Source: JBBRRP01 sp964609655 (lineage in GTDB: Bacteria > Myxococcota_A > Polyangia > Polyangiales > Polyangiaceae). Taken from it: a DNA stretch of 64,000 nt. The notes beneath the pieces are model-generated. The model was not told the origin of the DNA, ran no database searches, and saw only the letters and a program-made list of their open reading frames with translations. The stretch covers positions 1 to 64,000 of the forward strand of contig CAZSUA010000003.1 in assembly GCA_964609655.1 (NCBI GenBank), read 5' to 3'. The position numbers were made by a program, and so were the translations under genes. The first letter of the stretch is position 1. Each line of letters starts with the position of its first letter. This document shows positions 8,834 to 16,967 of this stretch, piece by piece.

Positions 8834-10174
8834 ATGTCCGCGGCGCGCGACGAACCAAAAAGCCTCAAGGCAACGCTTCTCACGGCCTTCGACACGAGGC
8901 CGGGTAGCGAACTTTCTGTTGGAGGTGTGCCCGCATCCCAGGTTGCAGGGGCGTTCGGTACACCCGTCTATGTTTTCGACGCTGAGGTCATGCGCCGCAA
9001 TTTCTCGAAAGTGCGCGCGGCCCTTGGCTCCCGAGTGGAGGTGCTCTTTGCACTCAAAGCAAATCCTAACTGCGCCGTAGCCTCCGTTCTGAGAGAGGCG
9101 GGCGCGGCATGTGAAGTTGCATCCGCGGGCGAGATTCTAGTCGCAATGAAGGCCGGCTTTAGTGGCGATCAGGTCCAGTTTGCTGGTCCAGGTAAGCATG
9201 GTCCTGACATCGAGCTGGCCCTTCGACACGGTATCTTTTCGCTCAACCTTGAGTCGATTTCCGAATATGAGGCGGTCAGGGAAGCCGCCAAGAGCTCCGG
9301 GGTGCGCCAGGGGGTGGCTGTGCGCGTGAATCCGAAGGACTCGCTTGGAGGGTCACGCATGCAGATGGGCGGCGGTTCCAAGAAATTTGGGGTCGATACG
9401 GAGCTCGTTCCCGAGCTCATCAAGCGCATCGTTGCTGATGGGGATTGCCAGTTTCGTGGCCTCCATATTTACGCCGGAACTCAGAGCTTTGATGCCAAGG
9501 CTTGGGCAGAAAATGCTCGTGGAATCGTGGCGTTTGCCAACCAAGTCGAAGCTGAGACTGGGGTTCTTGTGAACACCATCAACTTCGGCGGCGGATTCGG
9601 CGTCCCGCTCTTTGAGGGCGACGCGCCATTCGATATTGAGTCCGTAGGGCCGGCGATTCAGGGGTTGATAGCGCTCGACGCAAGGCCCGAGCGAAAGTAC
9701 TTTGTTGAGCTAGGCCGATACCTTGTAGCGAACAGCGGAGTCTACCTGACCCGTGTGATCTACGCGAAGGAATCGGCGGGCAAACATCATCTTATTCTCG
9801 ACGGTGGAATGCACCACCACGCGGCGGCGGCGGGAATGGGGTCGCTCATTCGCAGACCTTTCCCCATCGTTCCCGTGGCTCGCCCCTGGGCCGAGCCGAC
9901 CACGAAATTTACGTTGGGAGGCCCCCTCTGCACCCCAGCCGACGAGTTCGCTGCGAACCTTGATCTCCCCGCTGTGCAGGTCGGAGACGTATTGGCGGTC
10001 CTCGCGTCGGGGGCGTATGGGCTCACCTTCAGCAACACTATGTTTCTGAGTCATCCAGCGCCCGGCGAGGTGCTGGCTGAAGGAGGTAAATACTGGCTCG
10101 TGCGCGAGCCCGGACGCACCGAGGATTCCCTCCGCGGACAGCGGCTGAAGGGCGAAGCGGAGCCCCGAGAATGA
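8834..10174 (+). CDS. PLP-dependent decarboxylase (fold-type III, DapDC-like; probably acts on a carrier-bound amino acid)
   Basis: 446 residues. It has an alanine-racemase/diaminopimelate-decarboxylase fold: the PLP lysine in FALKANPN (K75), the phosphate-binding loop NFGGGFGVPL, VELGRYLV, the partner-subunit catalytic segment GGPLCTPADEF with its conserved Cys, and GAYGLTFSN. The size fits class-III decarboxylases. The next genes are an AMP-forming ligase (4-nt ATGA overlap) and a carrier protein. That trio is the arrangement of exosortase-A-associated loci and of BtrK/BtrJ/BtrI in butirosin biosynthesis, where the decarboxylase acts on an aminoacyl-ACP. I therefore infer a carrier-tethered substrate rather than free diaminopimelate. 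A lysA role is the main alternative. Confidence 0.82.
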   Translation: MSAARDEPKSLKATLLTAFDTRPGSELSVGGVPASQVAGAFGTPVYVFDAEVMRRNFSKVRAALGSRVEVLFALKANPNCAVASVLREAGAACEVASAGEILVAMKAGFSGDQVQFAGPGKHGPDIELALRHGIFSLNLESISEYEAVREAAKSSGVRQGVAVRVNPKDSLGGSRMQMGGGSKKFGVDTELVPELIKRIVADGDCQFRGLHIYAGTQSFDAKAWAENARGIVAFANQVEAETGVLVNTINFGGGFGVPLFEGDAPFDIESVGPAIQGLIALDARPERKYFVELGRYLVANSGVYLTRVIYAKESAGKHHLILDGGMHHHAAAAGMGSLIRRPFPIVPVARPWAEPTTKFTLGGPLCTPADEFAANLDLPAVQVGDVLAVLASGAYGLTFSNTMFLSHPAPGEVLAEGGKYWLVREPGRTEDSLRGQRLKGEAEPRE

Positions 10175-11703
10175 TGTTCGCGCAGCTTCGAGATGTTGCA
10201 CGGAGTCGCCGCGACACAGTCGCAATCTCGAATGAATCCAGCAATATAACCTACGGTGTGCTGTTTGACAGAGCGCTGGCATTTCGCGAATTCTTTGCCA
10301 ACCTAGGCCGCCCATTCGTGCTCTTGGCGCTTCCAGGCGGTCCTGAGTTCACGCTCGTCCAGCTTGCCGCGCTGGGGGCGGAGGCTATCCATGCGCCGCT
10401 TCCACACAAGAGTACGACTCGCGAAGCCTCGTCTGTGATCGATCTTGTCGCACCAGACGTGGTTGTGGTCGAGTCGCTCCAACTTCAAGCGGGTATGCTC
10501 AGTGCGCTGCGCGAACCTGCGGTAATCCTCTCGTTTGCCGCTAGCGACGAAGGCTCCAAGATGGGCGCTCACACCGTTGTAACAAGCGCTCAGGTGGAGC
10601 GAGGTCACTCCACCTGGCATACGGAGGCACGCGACCACGGCATCCCCGCAGAGGTCGCGATGGTGCAATTCACCTCTGGTTCCACAGGGTCACCCAAGGG
10701 GGTGCTTCTCACGCAAGCAGCCCTGCTTGCGAACCTTGCGGGCAACAGCGATCACCTTGCGCGTTTCGAAGGGCGGAGCGTGTTTTGCACAGTACCACAG
10801 TTCCACGCGATGGGTGGTGCGGTGGTTCTTGAGCATGTTTATGCCGGCTCACCCACACATGTTACCAATCAGTTTGTTCCAGCTGAAGACGTTCGACGGA
10901 TGCAGGCGAGCGACGCGGTCGCGCTCCTAGGCAGCCCGAACTATTTTAGCCTGGCCCTTAGGCTTGGAGTTCTCGGTGCTAAGCATTTGCCAGGGCTTCG
11001 CTCTTTTACGCTGGGAACGGCGGCGGTCGATGTGGAGACCATTCGTCAACTCTTTGCGGCCTACCCGGACGCGTCGGTTCACGTGCGCTATGGCCTCAGC
11101 GAATCCGTGGGTGCACTCACTCGTCTCGACCTCAGGGCGGGAGATGAGCCCCCTCCGCCTGGTCTCGTGGGGTCGCTGGTTGGGGACGCTACATTCGCTG
11201 AAGCTCTGCCTCGGTTAGGAGATGGCGAACCGAGGGAGGTCGTTGTGCGTAGCTCCTGCAATGCGCTTGGGCAGCTCATCTCGCGAAACATCTGGAGCCC
11301 GTTGCTATCGGGCGACAGCCGCAATGAACTTCGAACAGGTGATTGTGGCTATGTCGACGATCACGGGCGGCTTCATGTGCGGGGACGCACGACGACCTTT
11401 CTCAAGGTAAACGGGTATCGCATCAGCCCGTTTGAAATCGAAGTTGCCTTGCGCGCCTACCCTGGGGTTAACGACGTGGTGGTCGTAGGCCCTTCGGATC
11501 CAGTGATGGGCCAGAAAATTGTAGCCGCAATCGAGATGCACGTCGGGGTCGCCGCGCCAACCGAGCTGGAATACGCGCGCCACTGTCAGGCGGAGCTTGC
11601 AGCCCACAAGCGTCCGCATCGCTACGTGTGGTTTGAGCAACTTCCACGAACCCACGCGGGCAAACCCGATCGAAATCGCATCCTCAGGGAGATTGAATCA
11701 TGA
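10171..11703 (+). CDS. AMP-forming acyl/aminoacyl-ACP ligase (ANL superfamily)
   Basis: 510 residues. The adenylation motifs are complete: A3 FTSGSTGSPKG (about 167-177), the A5-like YGLSESVG, the A7-A8 hinge TGDCGYVDDHGRLHVRGR followed by FLKVNGYRISPFEIE, and a C-terminal THAGKPDRNRIL containing the A10 lysine. It activates a carboxylic or amino acid as an adenylate and passes it to a thiol. The acceptor is most likely the carrier protein encoded next. Start and stop overlap both neighbours by 4 nt (ATGA), so the three genes are translationally coupled. The substrate cannot be read from the sequence; exosortase-A-associated ligases are the closest architecture I recognise. Confidence 0.85.
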   Translation: MMFAQLRDVARSRRDTVAISNESSNITYGVLFDRALAFREFFANLGRPFVLLALPGGPEFTLVQLAALGAEAIHAPLPHKSTTREASSVIDLVAPDVVVVESLQLQAGMLSALREPAVILSFAASDEGSKMGAHTVVTSAQVERGHSTWHTEARDHGIPAEVAMVQFTSGSTGSPKGVLLTQAALLANLAGNSDHLARFEGRSVFCTVPQFHAMGGAVVLEHVYAGSPTHVTNQFVPAEDVRRMQASDAVALLGSPNYFSLALRLGVLGAKHLPGLRSFTLGTAAVDVETIRQLFAAYPDASVHVRYGLSESVGALTRLDLRAGDEPPPPGLVGSLVGDATFAEALPRLGDGEPREVVVRSSCNALGQLISRNIWSPLLSGDSRNELRTGDCGYVDDHGRLHVRGRTTTFLKVNGYRISPFEIEVALRAYPGVNDVVVVGPSDPVMGQKIVAAIEMHVGVAAPTELEYARHCQAELAAHKRPHRYVWFEQLPRTHAGKPDRNRILREIES

Positions 11704-11963
11704 GCCAACCCACCGCCCTACAAATCGAGCCAGAAATCGCAGCGCTGGTCGGCGCTGTGATACGCGAAAGCACAGGGAGGGAGGTAACGATTAGCCTGAG
11801 TGACCGCCTGATTGAGTCGGGCCTCCTAGACTCGCTCTCGATGGTCAATCTTGTGGTCGCGCTGCAAGCCAAGTTCGGCGTTGAAGTCGATATCATGGAC
11901 GTCGACGAACAGAATTTTGCCTCATCCTTGGCCATCGCGGAGTACATCTCTGTCCGTCGCTGA
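11700..11963 (+). CDS. Acyl carrier protein
   Basis: 87 residues. This is a classic four-helix carrier protein with the phosphopantetheine attachment serine in LLDSLSM (S45), preceded by DRLIESG and followed by the acidic helix III region. The ATG overlaps the ligase stop (ATGA). It would carry the acyl or aminoacyl group loaded by the ligase as a thioester for the decarboxylase. No dedicated phosphopantetheinyl transferase is in the window. Confidence 0.9.
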   Translation: MSQPTALQIEPEIAALVGAVIRESTGREVTISLSDRLIESGLLDSLSMVNLVVALQAKFGVEVDIMDVDEQNFASSLAIAEYISVRR

Positions 11964-12014
11964 ATTCAGGCGGCTCGGAAACCACCAAATAGGACGCTCT
12001 CACTCGAGGCACCG

Positions 12015-13100
12015 ATGGACGCCGCCAAACCTCCCCTCACGAAGCCAACCGTCATTGACTATCAGCCAGACCACCACGAGGCAGTATTTCGCCTGTATGC
12101 TGAGGTGTTTGGGCAGGAGGGTTCGGCGAACTTTAGGGCCCGTTGGCGCTGGTCCCAGGTGGAGAACCAGGCGCCCGAAGAAACTCAACGCTGGGTGCTC
12201 GTCACCAACGATCGGGTCGTTGGTTTCCTTGCCACTGTGCCGCTTCCCTATAGAGTTGGCGGTCGAGACGTGCTGGTTAAGTACTCGTGCGACTTCATGG
12301 TGCACCCTGAGTTCCGCTTCTATGGACTCGCACTCATGCGCGCCTACATGAAGACGTGTTCGCATTGTGTCTCCTTGGACGACATAGGGGCCACGATCGC
12401 GATACTGAAAATGATGGGGGCAACTCCGATCGGAAATTCACAAGGCTACGCGCGTCCGCTTGACACGAGTGCGCTAATTCGGCGTGACCCTCGACTGAGG
12501 CACCTGCCCGGATTCGCGCTATCCGGTGGGGATCTTGCCCTTCGCACCTACGACCGAGCACGCGCGCTCGCTTGCTTGTCGAGAATTGAGGAAGTGCCTG
12601 ACTTTGATGCGCGTTTTGACCGCTTCTTTTGGCGTTGCGAAGCTGTCACGCCGGTGACGCTCAGGCGAGGTTCCGCCTTTCTGAACTGGCGCTATGGACC
12701 CAATTCGCCACATGCGGGTCGGCGAATTGGCGTGGTCCTTGATAGTCGCGGCGAAATCGAAGGGTACATCGTCGCTTGCGCGTCAACAGCTGCGCAGCGT
12801 TGGGGGCATGTGTTTGAACTCCACGGGCTTCCAGAGCTACCTCGGCGTCACTATGCGGCGCTCTTGTTGTTTGCCTGTCGAGTCCTTCGGAATGAAGGCT
12901 GCTCTGTTCTTAGACTCTTCCATTTCGAGACCAGAACGACGGCCCCAGTTCAGGCACTGAAGGAGGTTCACTTTATGCGACGCCAGCACCAGCACACGCT
13001 CCTCGCAAAGTTTGGTGAAGCCTCGCTCAACGCTCTCGCGTTGGACTCAAAGAATTGGAGCTACAGCTTTGGCGACGCTGAAGCCAGTTACAGTCTTTGA
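12015..13100 (+). CDS. GNAT-family N-acyltransferase, two-domain
   Basis: 361 residues, 51 bp after the carrier-protein gene on the same strand, so probably the last gene of that operon. The N-terminal half resembles a GNAT domain (HHEAVFRLYAEVF, VVGFLATVPLPYRV, DFMVHPEFRFYGLALMRAYM). The second half repeats a weaker GNAT-like pattern (FLNWRYGPNSPH, GEIEGYIVACA) as in two-domain acyltransferases. A likely role is transfer of the carrier-bound product to an amine, but the acceptor is unknown. Confidence 0.65.
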   Translation: MDAAKPPLTKPTVIDYQPDHHEAVFRLYAEVFGQEGSANFRARWRWSQVENQAPEETQRWVLVTNDRVVGFLATVPLPYRVGGRDVLVKYSCDFMVHPEFRFYGLALMRAYMKTCSHCVSLDDIGATIAILKMMGATPIGNSQGYARPLDTSALIRRDPRLRHLPGFALSGGDLALRTYDRARALACLSRIEEVPDFDARFDRFFWRCEAVTPVTLRRGSAFLNWRYGPNSPHAGRRIGVVLDSRGEIEGYIVACASTAAQRWGHVFELHGLPELPRRHYAALLLFACRVLRNEGCSVLRLFHFETRTTAPVQALKEVHFMRRQHQHTLLAKFGEASLNALALDSKNWSYSFGDAEASYSL

Positions 13101-13164
13101 CATCGTGATCCACGCTTTGGAGGCCACCTAGGGCCTCGTACAACTGAACTGAATCGCCGCGAAC

Positions 13165-15297
13165 TTACTGGAGTCGGTGCATCCACTGTTTCGGTATTGC
13201 TTCGGTGACGTTTGAAGGGCGCGCGTGCGCATCCTGTGTGTTGGTCCCCGAACGCGACTCCGAATCGGGCGGCGAGGCAGTGTCGAGCACGGAGCGCACC
13301 ATCCGAAGGAGATCGCTCGCGGTGAAGGGCTTCTGAATGAACGCTCCGAGGCCGCTACCGGCATTGCTCCTGAAAACCGCATCATCGGTATATCCGGACA
13401 TGAAGACCACCCGCACGTTCGGAAGAAGTGCGCGCACGCGTTCTGCGAGCGCTCTTCCGCCAAGCTTGGGCATCACCAGGTCGGTGAGCATCAAATCGAT
13501 GCTGGGCATCAGGTGCGTATCGATCAGGGCCAAGGCCTCCTCCGGACCCTCCGCCTCGATCACTCGGTAGCCCTGCTGCCGAAGCACACGACAGGCGACG
13601 GCGCGCACGTGAGCCTCGTCCTCGACCACCAGGATTGTTTCAGAGCCGGCCGAACGCGGAGCTCGTGGTGTCTCTGACGGGGTCGGTGCGGCTAACACCT
13701 CGCTGGACGCGGGAAGCAGAACGCGAAAAGTGGTCCCCAGACCGACCTCGCTCTCGACGCTGATGAAACCCCCGCTCTGCTGAACGATGCCGAACACCGT
13801 CGGCAATCCAAGTCCGGTCCCCTCGCTCCGGGGTTTGGTGGTGAAGAACGGTTCGAAAGCTTGAGCTTGGGTGGCTTCATCCATGCCGATGCCGCTATCT
13901 CTGACAGTGAGCACAGCGTAGGAGCGCGAAGAAGTCGGCTCTCCGAATTCGTCGGAGGTATTCATCACGCTTCCCGTTGAGATCACGAGCTTGCCGCCGT
14001 TTGGCATGGCATCGCGTGCATTCACAGTCAGGTTCAAGATAATTTGCTCAAGCTGTCCACGGTCCGCTTTGATGCAGATCGGCTCCGAGCTTAGCTCGAT
14101 GATAAGCTCAATGTCCTCACCAATGATGCGATTGAGCATACGATGAGCACTCTCCACAACGGCATTGAGGTCGAAGACTTTGGGAACCAAAACCTGTTGC
14201 CGACTGAAAGCAAGAAGCTGCCGCGTGAGATCCCTTGCGCGCTCGCCAGCTCCTCGAATCTCCGCCAGATCCGCGCGGAGCTCACTCTGGCCGTTGAGCT
14301 CGCGAGCCACGAGATCGGTATAGGTCAAGATCACAGAGAGGATGTTGTTGAAGTCGTGGGCAATGCCACCAGCCAGCCTTCCGATCGCCTCCAGCTTTTG
14401 GGCACGCTCTAGTTGGGCTTGTGTCGTGCGCAATTCATTTTGCGCGTGCTCTCGTTGCGCGATCTGCTGCTTCAACTCCCGGTTAGCTGTAACGAGCTCA
14501 AGGGTACGCTCACTCACCCTTTCCTCGAGCGCCGCGTGTGACTCCTTGAGCAGGAGATTGAGACGCTCAATTTCCTCCTTAGCCTGCTCCATCGTGCGAA
14601 ACTCGCTCTGGATCTGGTGTAGGCGACTTTCGGCCGCGCTCCGCTCACGGCCGATCGCGGCTGCGATCAGCAACATCACGCCCCCGAGCGACAGGACCAG
14701 CGTGGCGAAGATGGAGCTTTGCACAGCGCGATTCTCAAGCGCCGACGCCTCCTTGATCTCGGCGAGCGAGAAGATCATCTGGTTATCGATACGTTGGACC
14801 ATTTCGTCCATCCGATCGGTGAGCGGGCGATCGATGCCTCGAACTTGCTCGTCCACTCTGCGCTGGCTTTGAACGTCGGTCGGGTCGAGCTCAGCCAAGG
14901 CTTTCCGATACCTCTGACTGAGCACTTGGTGCTCCGCCAGCATCTGATTGACCGACTTCGCCAGTTGGGGTCGAAGCCTGCGAAGCTCTCCAAGTGCATC
15001 GCGAGTTGCTACTTCTTCCCCTCGGAACTGTTTCAAGTACTTTTCAAACAGCGTGGGTTCGTACCCGCGCAGCAGCACATTCTTCCACTCTTGCACCTGT
15101 TTCTTGAAATGAACCTGCGCCTTTCGCGACACATCGATCGACGCCCCAAACTCGTGGGCAGCCTCGAGACTGCTGATCAATCGGTTATGTGCGCGGTCCA
15201 GGAAATAGAGGCATGCGGCGACGGCAATGCCTAAGACCAACACCGAGCTGGTAACGAGTGCTTTGGTGGAGATCGTGCGAGCCAGGGACCGAAACAC
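13165..15297 (-). CDS. Hybrid sensor histidine kinase with receiver domain
   Basis: 710 residues from a GTG start. Two transmembrane segments (about 13-32 and 193-215) bracket a roughly 160-residue helical sensor domain. A long coiled coil (about 225-300) leads to a HisKA domain with phospho-acceptor H314 in GGIAHDFNNIL. The HATPase_c domain has NARDAMPNGG, DSGIGM and EGTGLGLPTV. A C-terminal receiver domain (ILVVEDEAHVRA, phospho-Asp in MLTDLVMPKLGG, FIQKPF) completes it. The 'HDFNN' type is common in myxobacterial hybrid kinases. There is no adjacent response regulator. It lies convergent to the carrier-protein operon with a 64-bp gap; the signal is unknown. Confidence 0.9.
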   Translation of the reverse strand: MFRSLARTISTKALVTSSVLVLGIAVAACLYFLDRAHNRLISSLEAAHEFGASIDVSRKAQVHFKKQVQEWKNVLLRGYEPTLFEKYLKQFRGEEVATRDALGELRRLRPQLAKSVNQMLAEHQVLSQRYRKALAELDPTDVQSQRRVDEQVRGIDRPLTDRMDEMVQRIDNQMIFSLAEIKEASALENRAVQSSIFATLVLSLGGVMLLIAAAIGRERSAAESRLHQIQSEFRTMEQAKEEIERLNLLLKESHAALEERVSERTLELVTANRELKQQIAQREHAQNELRTTQAQLERAQKLEAIGRLAGGIAHDFNNILSVILTYTDLVARELNGQSELRADLAEIRGAGERARDLTRQLLAFSRQQVLVPKVFDLNAVVESAHRMLNRIIGEDIELIIELSSEPICIKADRGQLEQIILNLTVNARDAMPNGGKLVISTGSVMNTSDEFGEPTSSRSYAVLTVRDSGIGMDEATQAQAFEPFFTTKPRSEGTGLGLPTVFGIVQQSGGFISVESEVGLGTTFRVLLPASSEVLAAPTPSETPRAPRSAGSETILVVEDEAHVRAVACRVLRQQGYRVIEAEGPEEALALIDTHLMPSIDLMLTDLVMPKLGGRALAERVRALLPNVRVVFMSGYTDDAVFRSNAGSGLGAFIQKPFTASDLLRMVRSVLDTASPPDSESRSGTNTQDAHARPSNVTEAIPKQWMHRLQ

Positions 15298-15515
15298 GGA
15301 GCATGGAATGCTACGCTCCCTTTCTGCCAGCGTGTTGCTCTAAGTGACACGCCACGCCACTGCCACCAATACGTCGCGCAGTTGCCTTCTTAATGTCGCT
15401 GTCCCCAGAAGCCCCCTAACCTCAGGCTTCCCACTTCACAGCGACATCGTCGACCTCATTGCGGTAGGCGGTGGCACCAAGCTGCGTAGGCGACTCAAGC
15501 GTTGTCGGGCGCCCT

Positions 15516-16925
15516 CTAGCCCAAATTCAGCGGCCCACTGCAATACTTCGGATCACCTAGTGTGGTCGCGTTGAGCCCCATCACGTTGACCAAACCAAGC
15601 AAGAGATCGTTGTGCGAACGGCCGCCGCCATCCAACGTGCGTCCGGTGCGGATTGCGCCGCCAGCTTTGCCCGCGATGAACGCAATGAATTCCTCTTGAG
15701 AGTGCTCGCCCCACATTTCGGAGCACACTAGCACAGCTGTATTGTCCAGCATGCTGCCCGAGCCTTCTGGAGTGGCCTTCAGACGCTTGATGAAGTTTGA
15801 CATCTTCCCCAAAAAATAGGTTTGGATCTTGTCGTACATCCCCTTCATGGCATCGCTCTCACGCCAGTTGTGTTCGAGCCCGTGGTGCGACTCGTTGATT
15901 CCAAGGAAGGGGAAAATGTTGTTATCCCCCGAGGACAACCATTGAAATGTCCCAATCCGCGTGAGGTCACAATTGATGGCCTGGTACATCAACTCCTGCA
16001 TGACGGGCCCTAGCTCCTGAATGTAATCCACCGATGCTCCCAGTACTTGATTGTCGGCAGTGATTTCGACCGTCGCAGGCCTTTGTGGATTGCCAATATT
16101 CGGAGCAGCACAGCTAACGCCCTGGAAAGCCGGGCCGGGGCCTCCTCCCGCTTGGGGGAGCGCGTTCTCCAGCTCCCGCAGCGCAGTTAAGTGGAGGTCG
16201 AGCTTGGATTGTTCGTCGGCTCCAGCAATGCTCTTGATCGCGGTGACTTCTGCCCTCAGTTGATCGAGACGGCTCTTCCCCTCAGCGTGTTGCGCTAAGA
16301 GCACGGCAGTCGCCTGGGGATCTGCCGTCATGCTGCCCGTTGGCGCGACGGGCGGCATCGCGTTGGGGAACAGCCTTGCGAAGGTAGCCTGGGCATCTTC
16401 GACGGGCTCGATGAAAGTGCCGTTGTTGTAAACGATCCTACGCCCAACCTGTGTCCCGTTGGTGTTCGTGACGACGCCCAGCTGCAGCGAACCAAACCGC
16501 GTACGATTCCCGTAAGCGTTCGCCAACAACTGATCGATGGATGTAGCGTCACCGTAACTAAATTCGGATTGATTCGTATTTCCTGTGAGCATGGTGCGCA
16601 GGCCGCCATCGTGACCTCCCAGCTCCGGCAACACTGAGACCACCTCCGCGGTTGGCATGGTGACATTGTTGAACAGCAGCACATCGGACTGAATCTCCTT
16701 GAGTGGCAGCAGCAGCTCGTCATAGTTGAGAGTCGAATTTGCCACGGAGTAGTCGCCGCTGCGACTCTTCATGCTCACGCCGCTTGGCAAGTGAAACACG
16801 ACCAAGCGCAGAGGTGCGCCGGTTTGCGCCTCGGCGAGAACGGAGCGAAATACGGGGGCAGCCAGAAAGGCTGCGGCACCCAGTTGCTGCATCAGTGAAC
16901 GACGCTCAATGAGGGCTTTGGACAT
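15516..16925 (-). CDS. DUF1552 family exported protein
   Basis: 469 residues. ATG at 16925 is chosen over 16934 because AGAGGA then has proper spacing. The signal region (ERRSLMQQLGAAAFLAAPVF) resembles a Tat signal. The domain is DUF1552 (LVVFHLPSGVSMKS, GGHDGGLRTMLTGN, SIDQLLANAYGN, VLVCSEMWGEHS). It is more divergent than the twin genes at 2.5-5.4 kb. It follows a DUF1592 gene by 42 bp, repeating the pairing seen at the left of the window. Confidence 0.86.
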   Translation of the reverse strand: MSKALIERRSLMQQLGAAAFLAAPVFRSVLAEAQTGAPLRLVVFHLPSGVSMKSRSGDYSVANSTLNYDELLLPLKEIQSDVLLFNNVTMPTAEVVSVLPELGGHDGGLRTMLTGNTNQSEFSYGDATSIDQLLANAYGNRTRFGSLQLGVVTNTNGTQVGRRIVYNNGTFIEPVEDAQATFARLFPNAMPPVAPTGSMTADPQATAVLLAQHAEGKSRLDQLRAEVTAIKSIAGADEQSKLDLHLTALRELENALPQAGGGPGPAFQGVSCAAPNIGNPQRPATVEITADNQVLGASVDYIQELGPVMQELMYQAINCDLTRIGTFQWLSSGDNNIFPFLGINESHHGLEHNWRESDAMKGMYDKIQTYFLGKMSNFIKRLKATPEGSGSMLDNTAVLVCSEMWGEHSQEEFIAFIAGKAGGAIRTGRTLDGGGRSHNDLLLGLVNVMGLNATTLGDPKYCSGPLNLG

Positions 16926-16967
16926 AGGGAGCATTCCTCTTGTCTGGGGTTTCGACGAGCGCCCGAC

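Noticed and set aside
15298..15515. Promoter or small RNA between the hybrid kinase and the DUF1552 gene
   Set aside because: No convincing hairpin, promoter pair or open frame was found.
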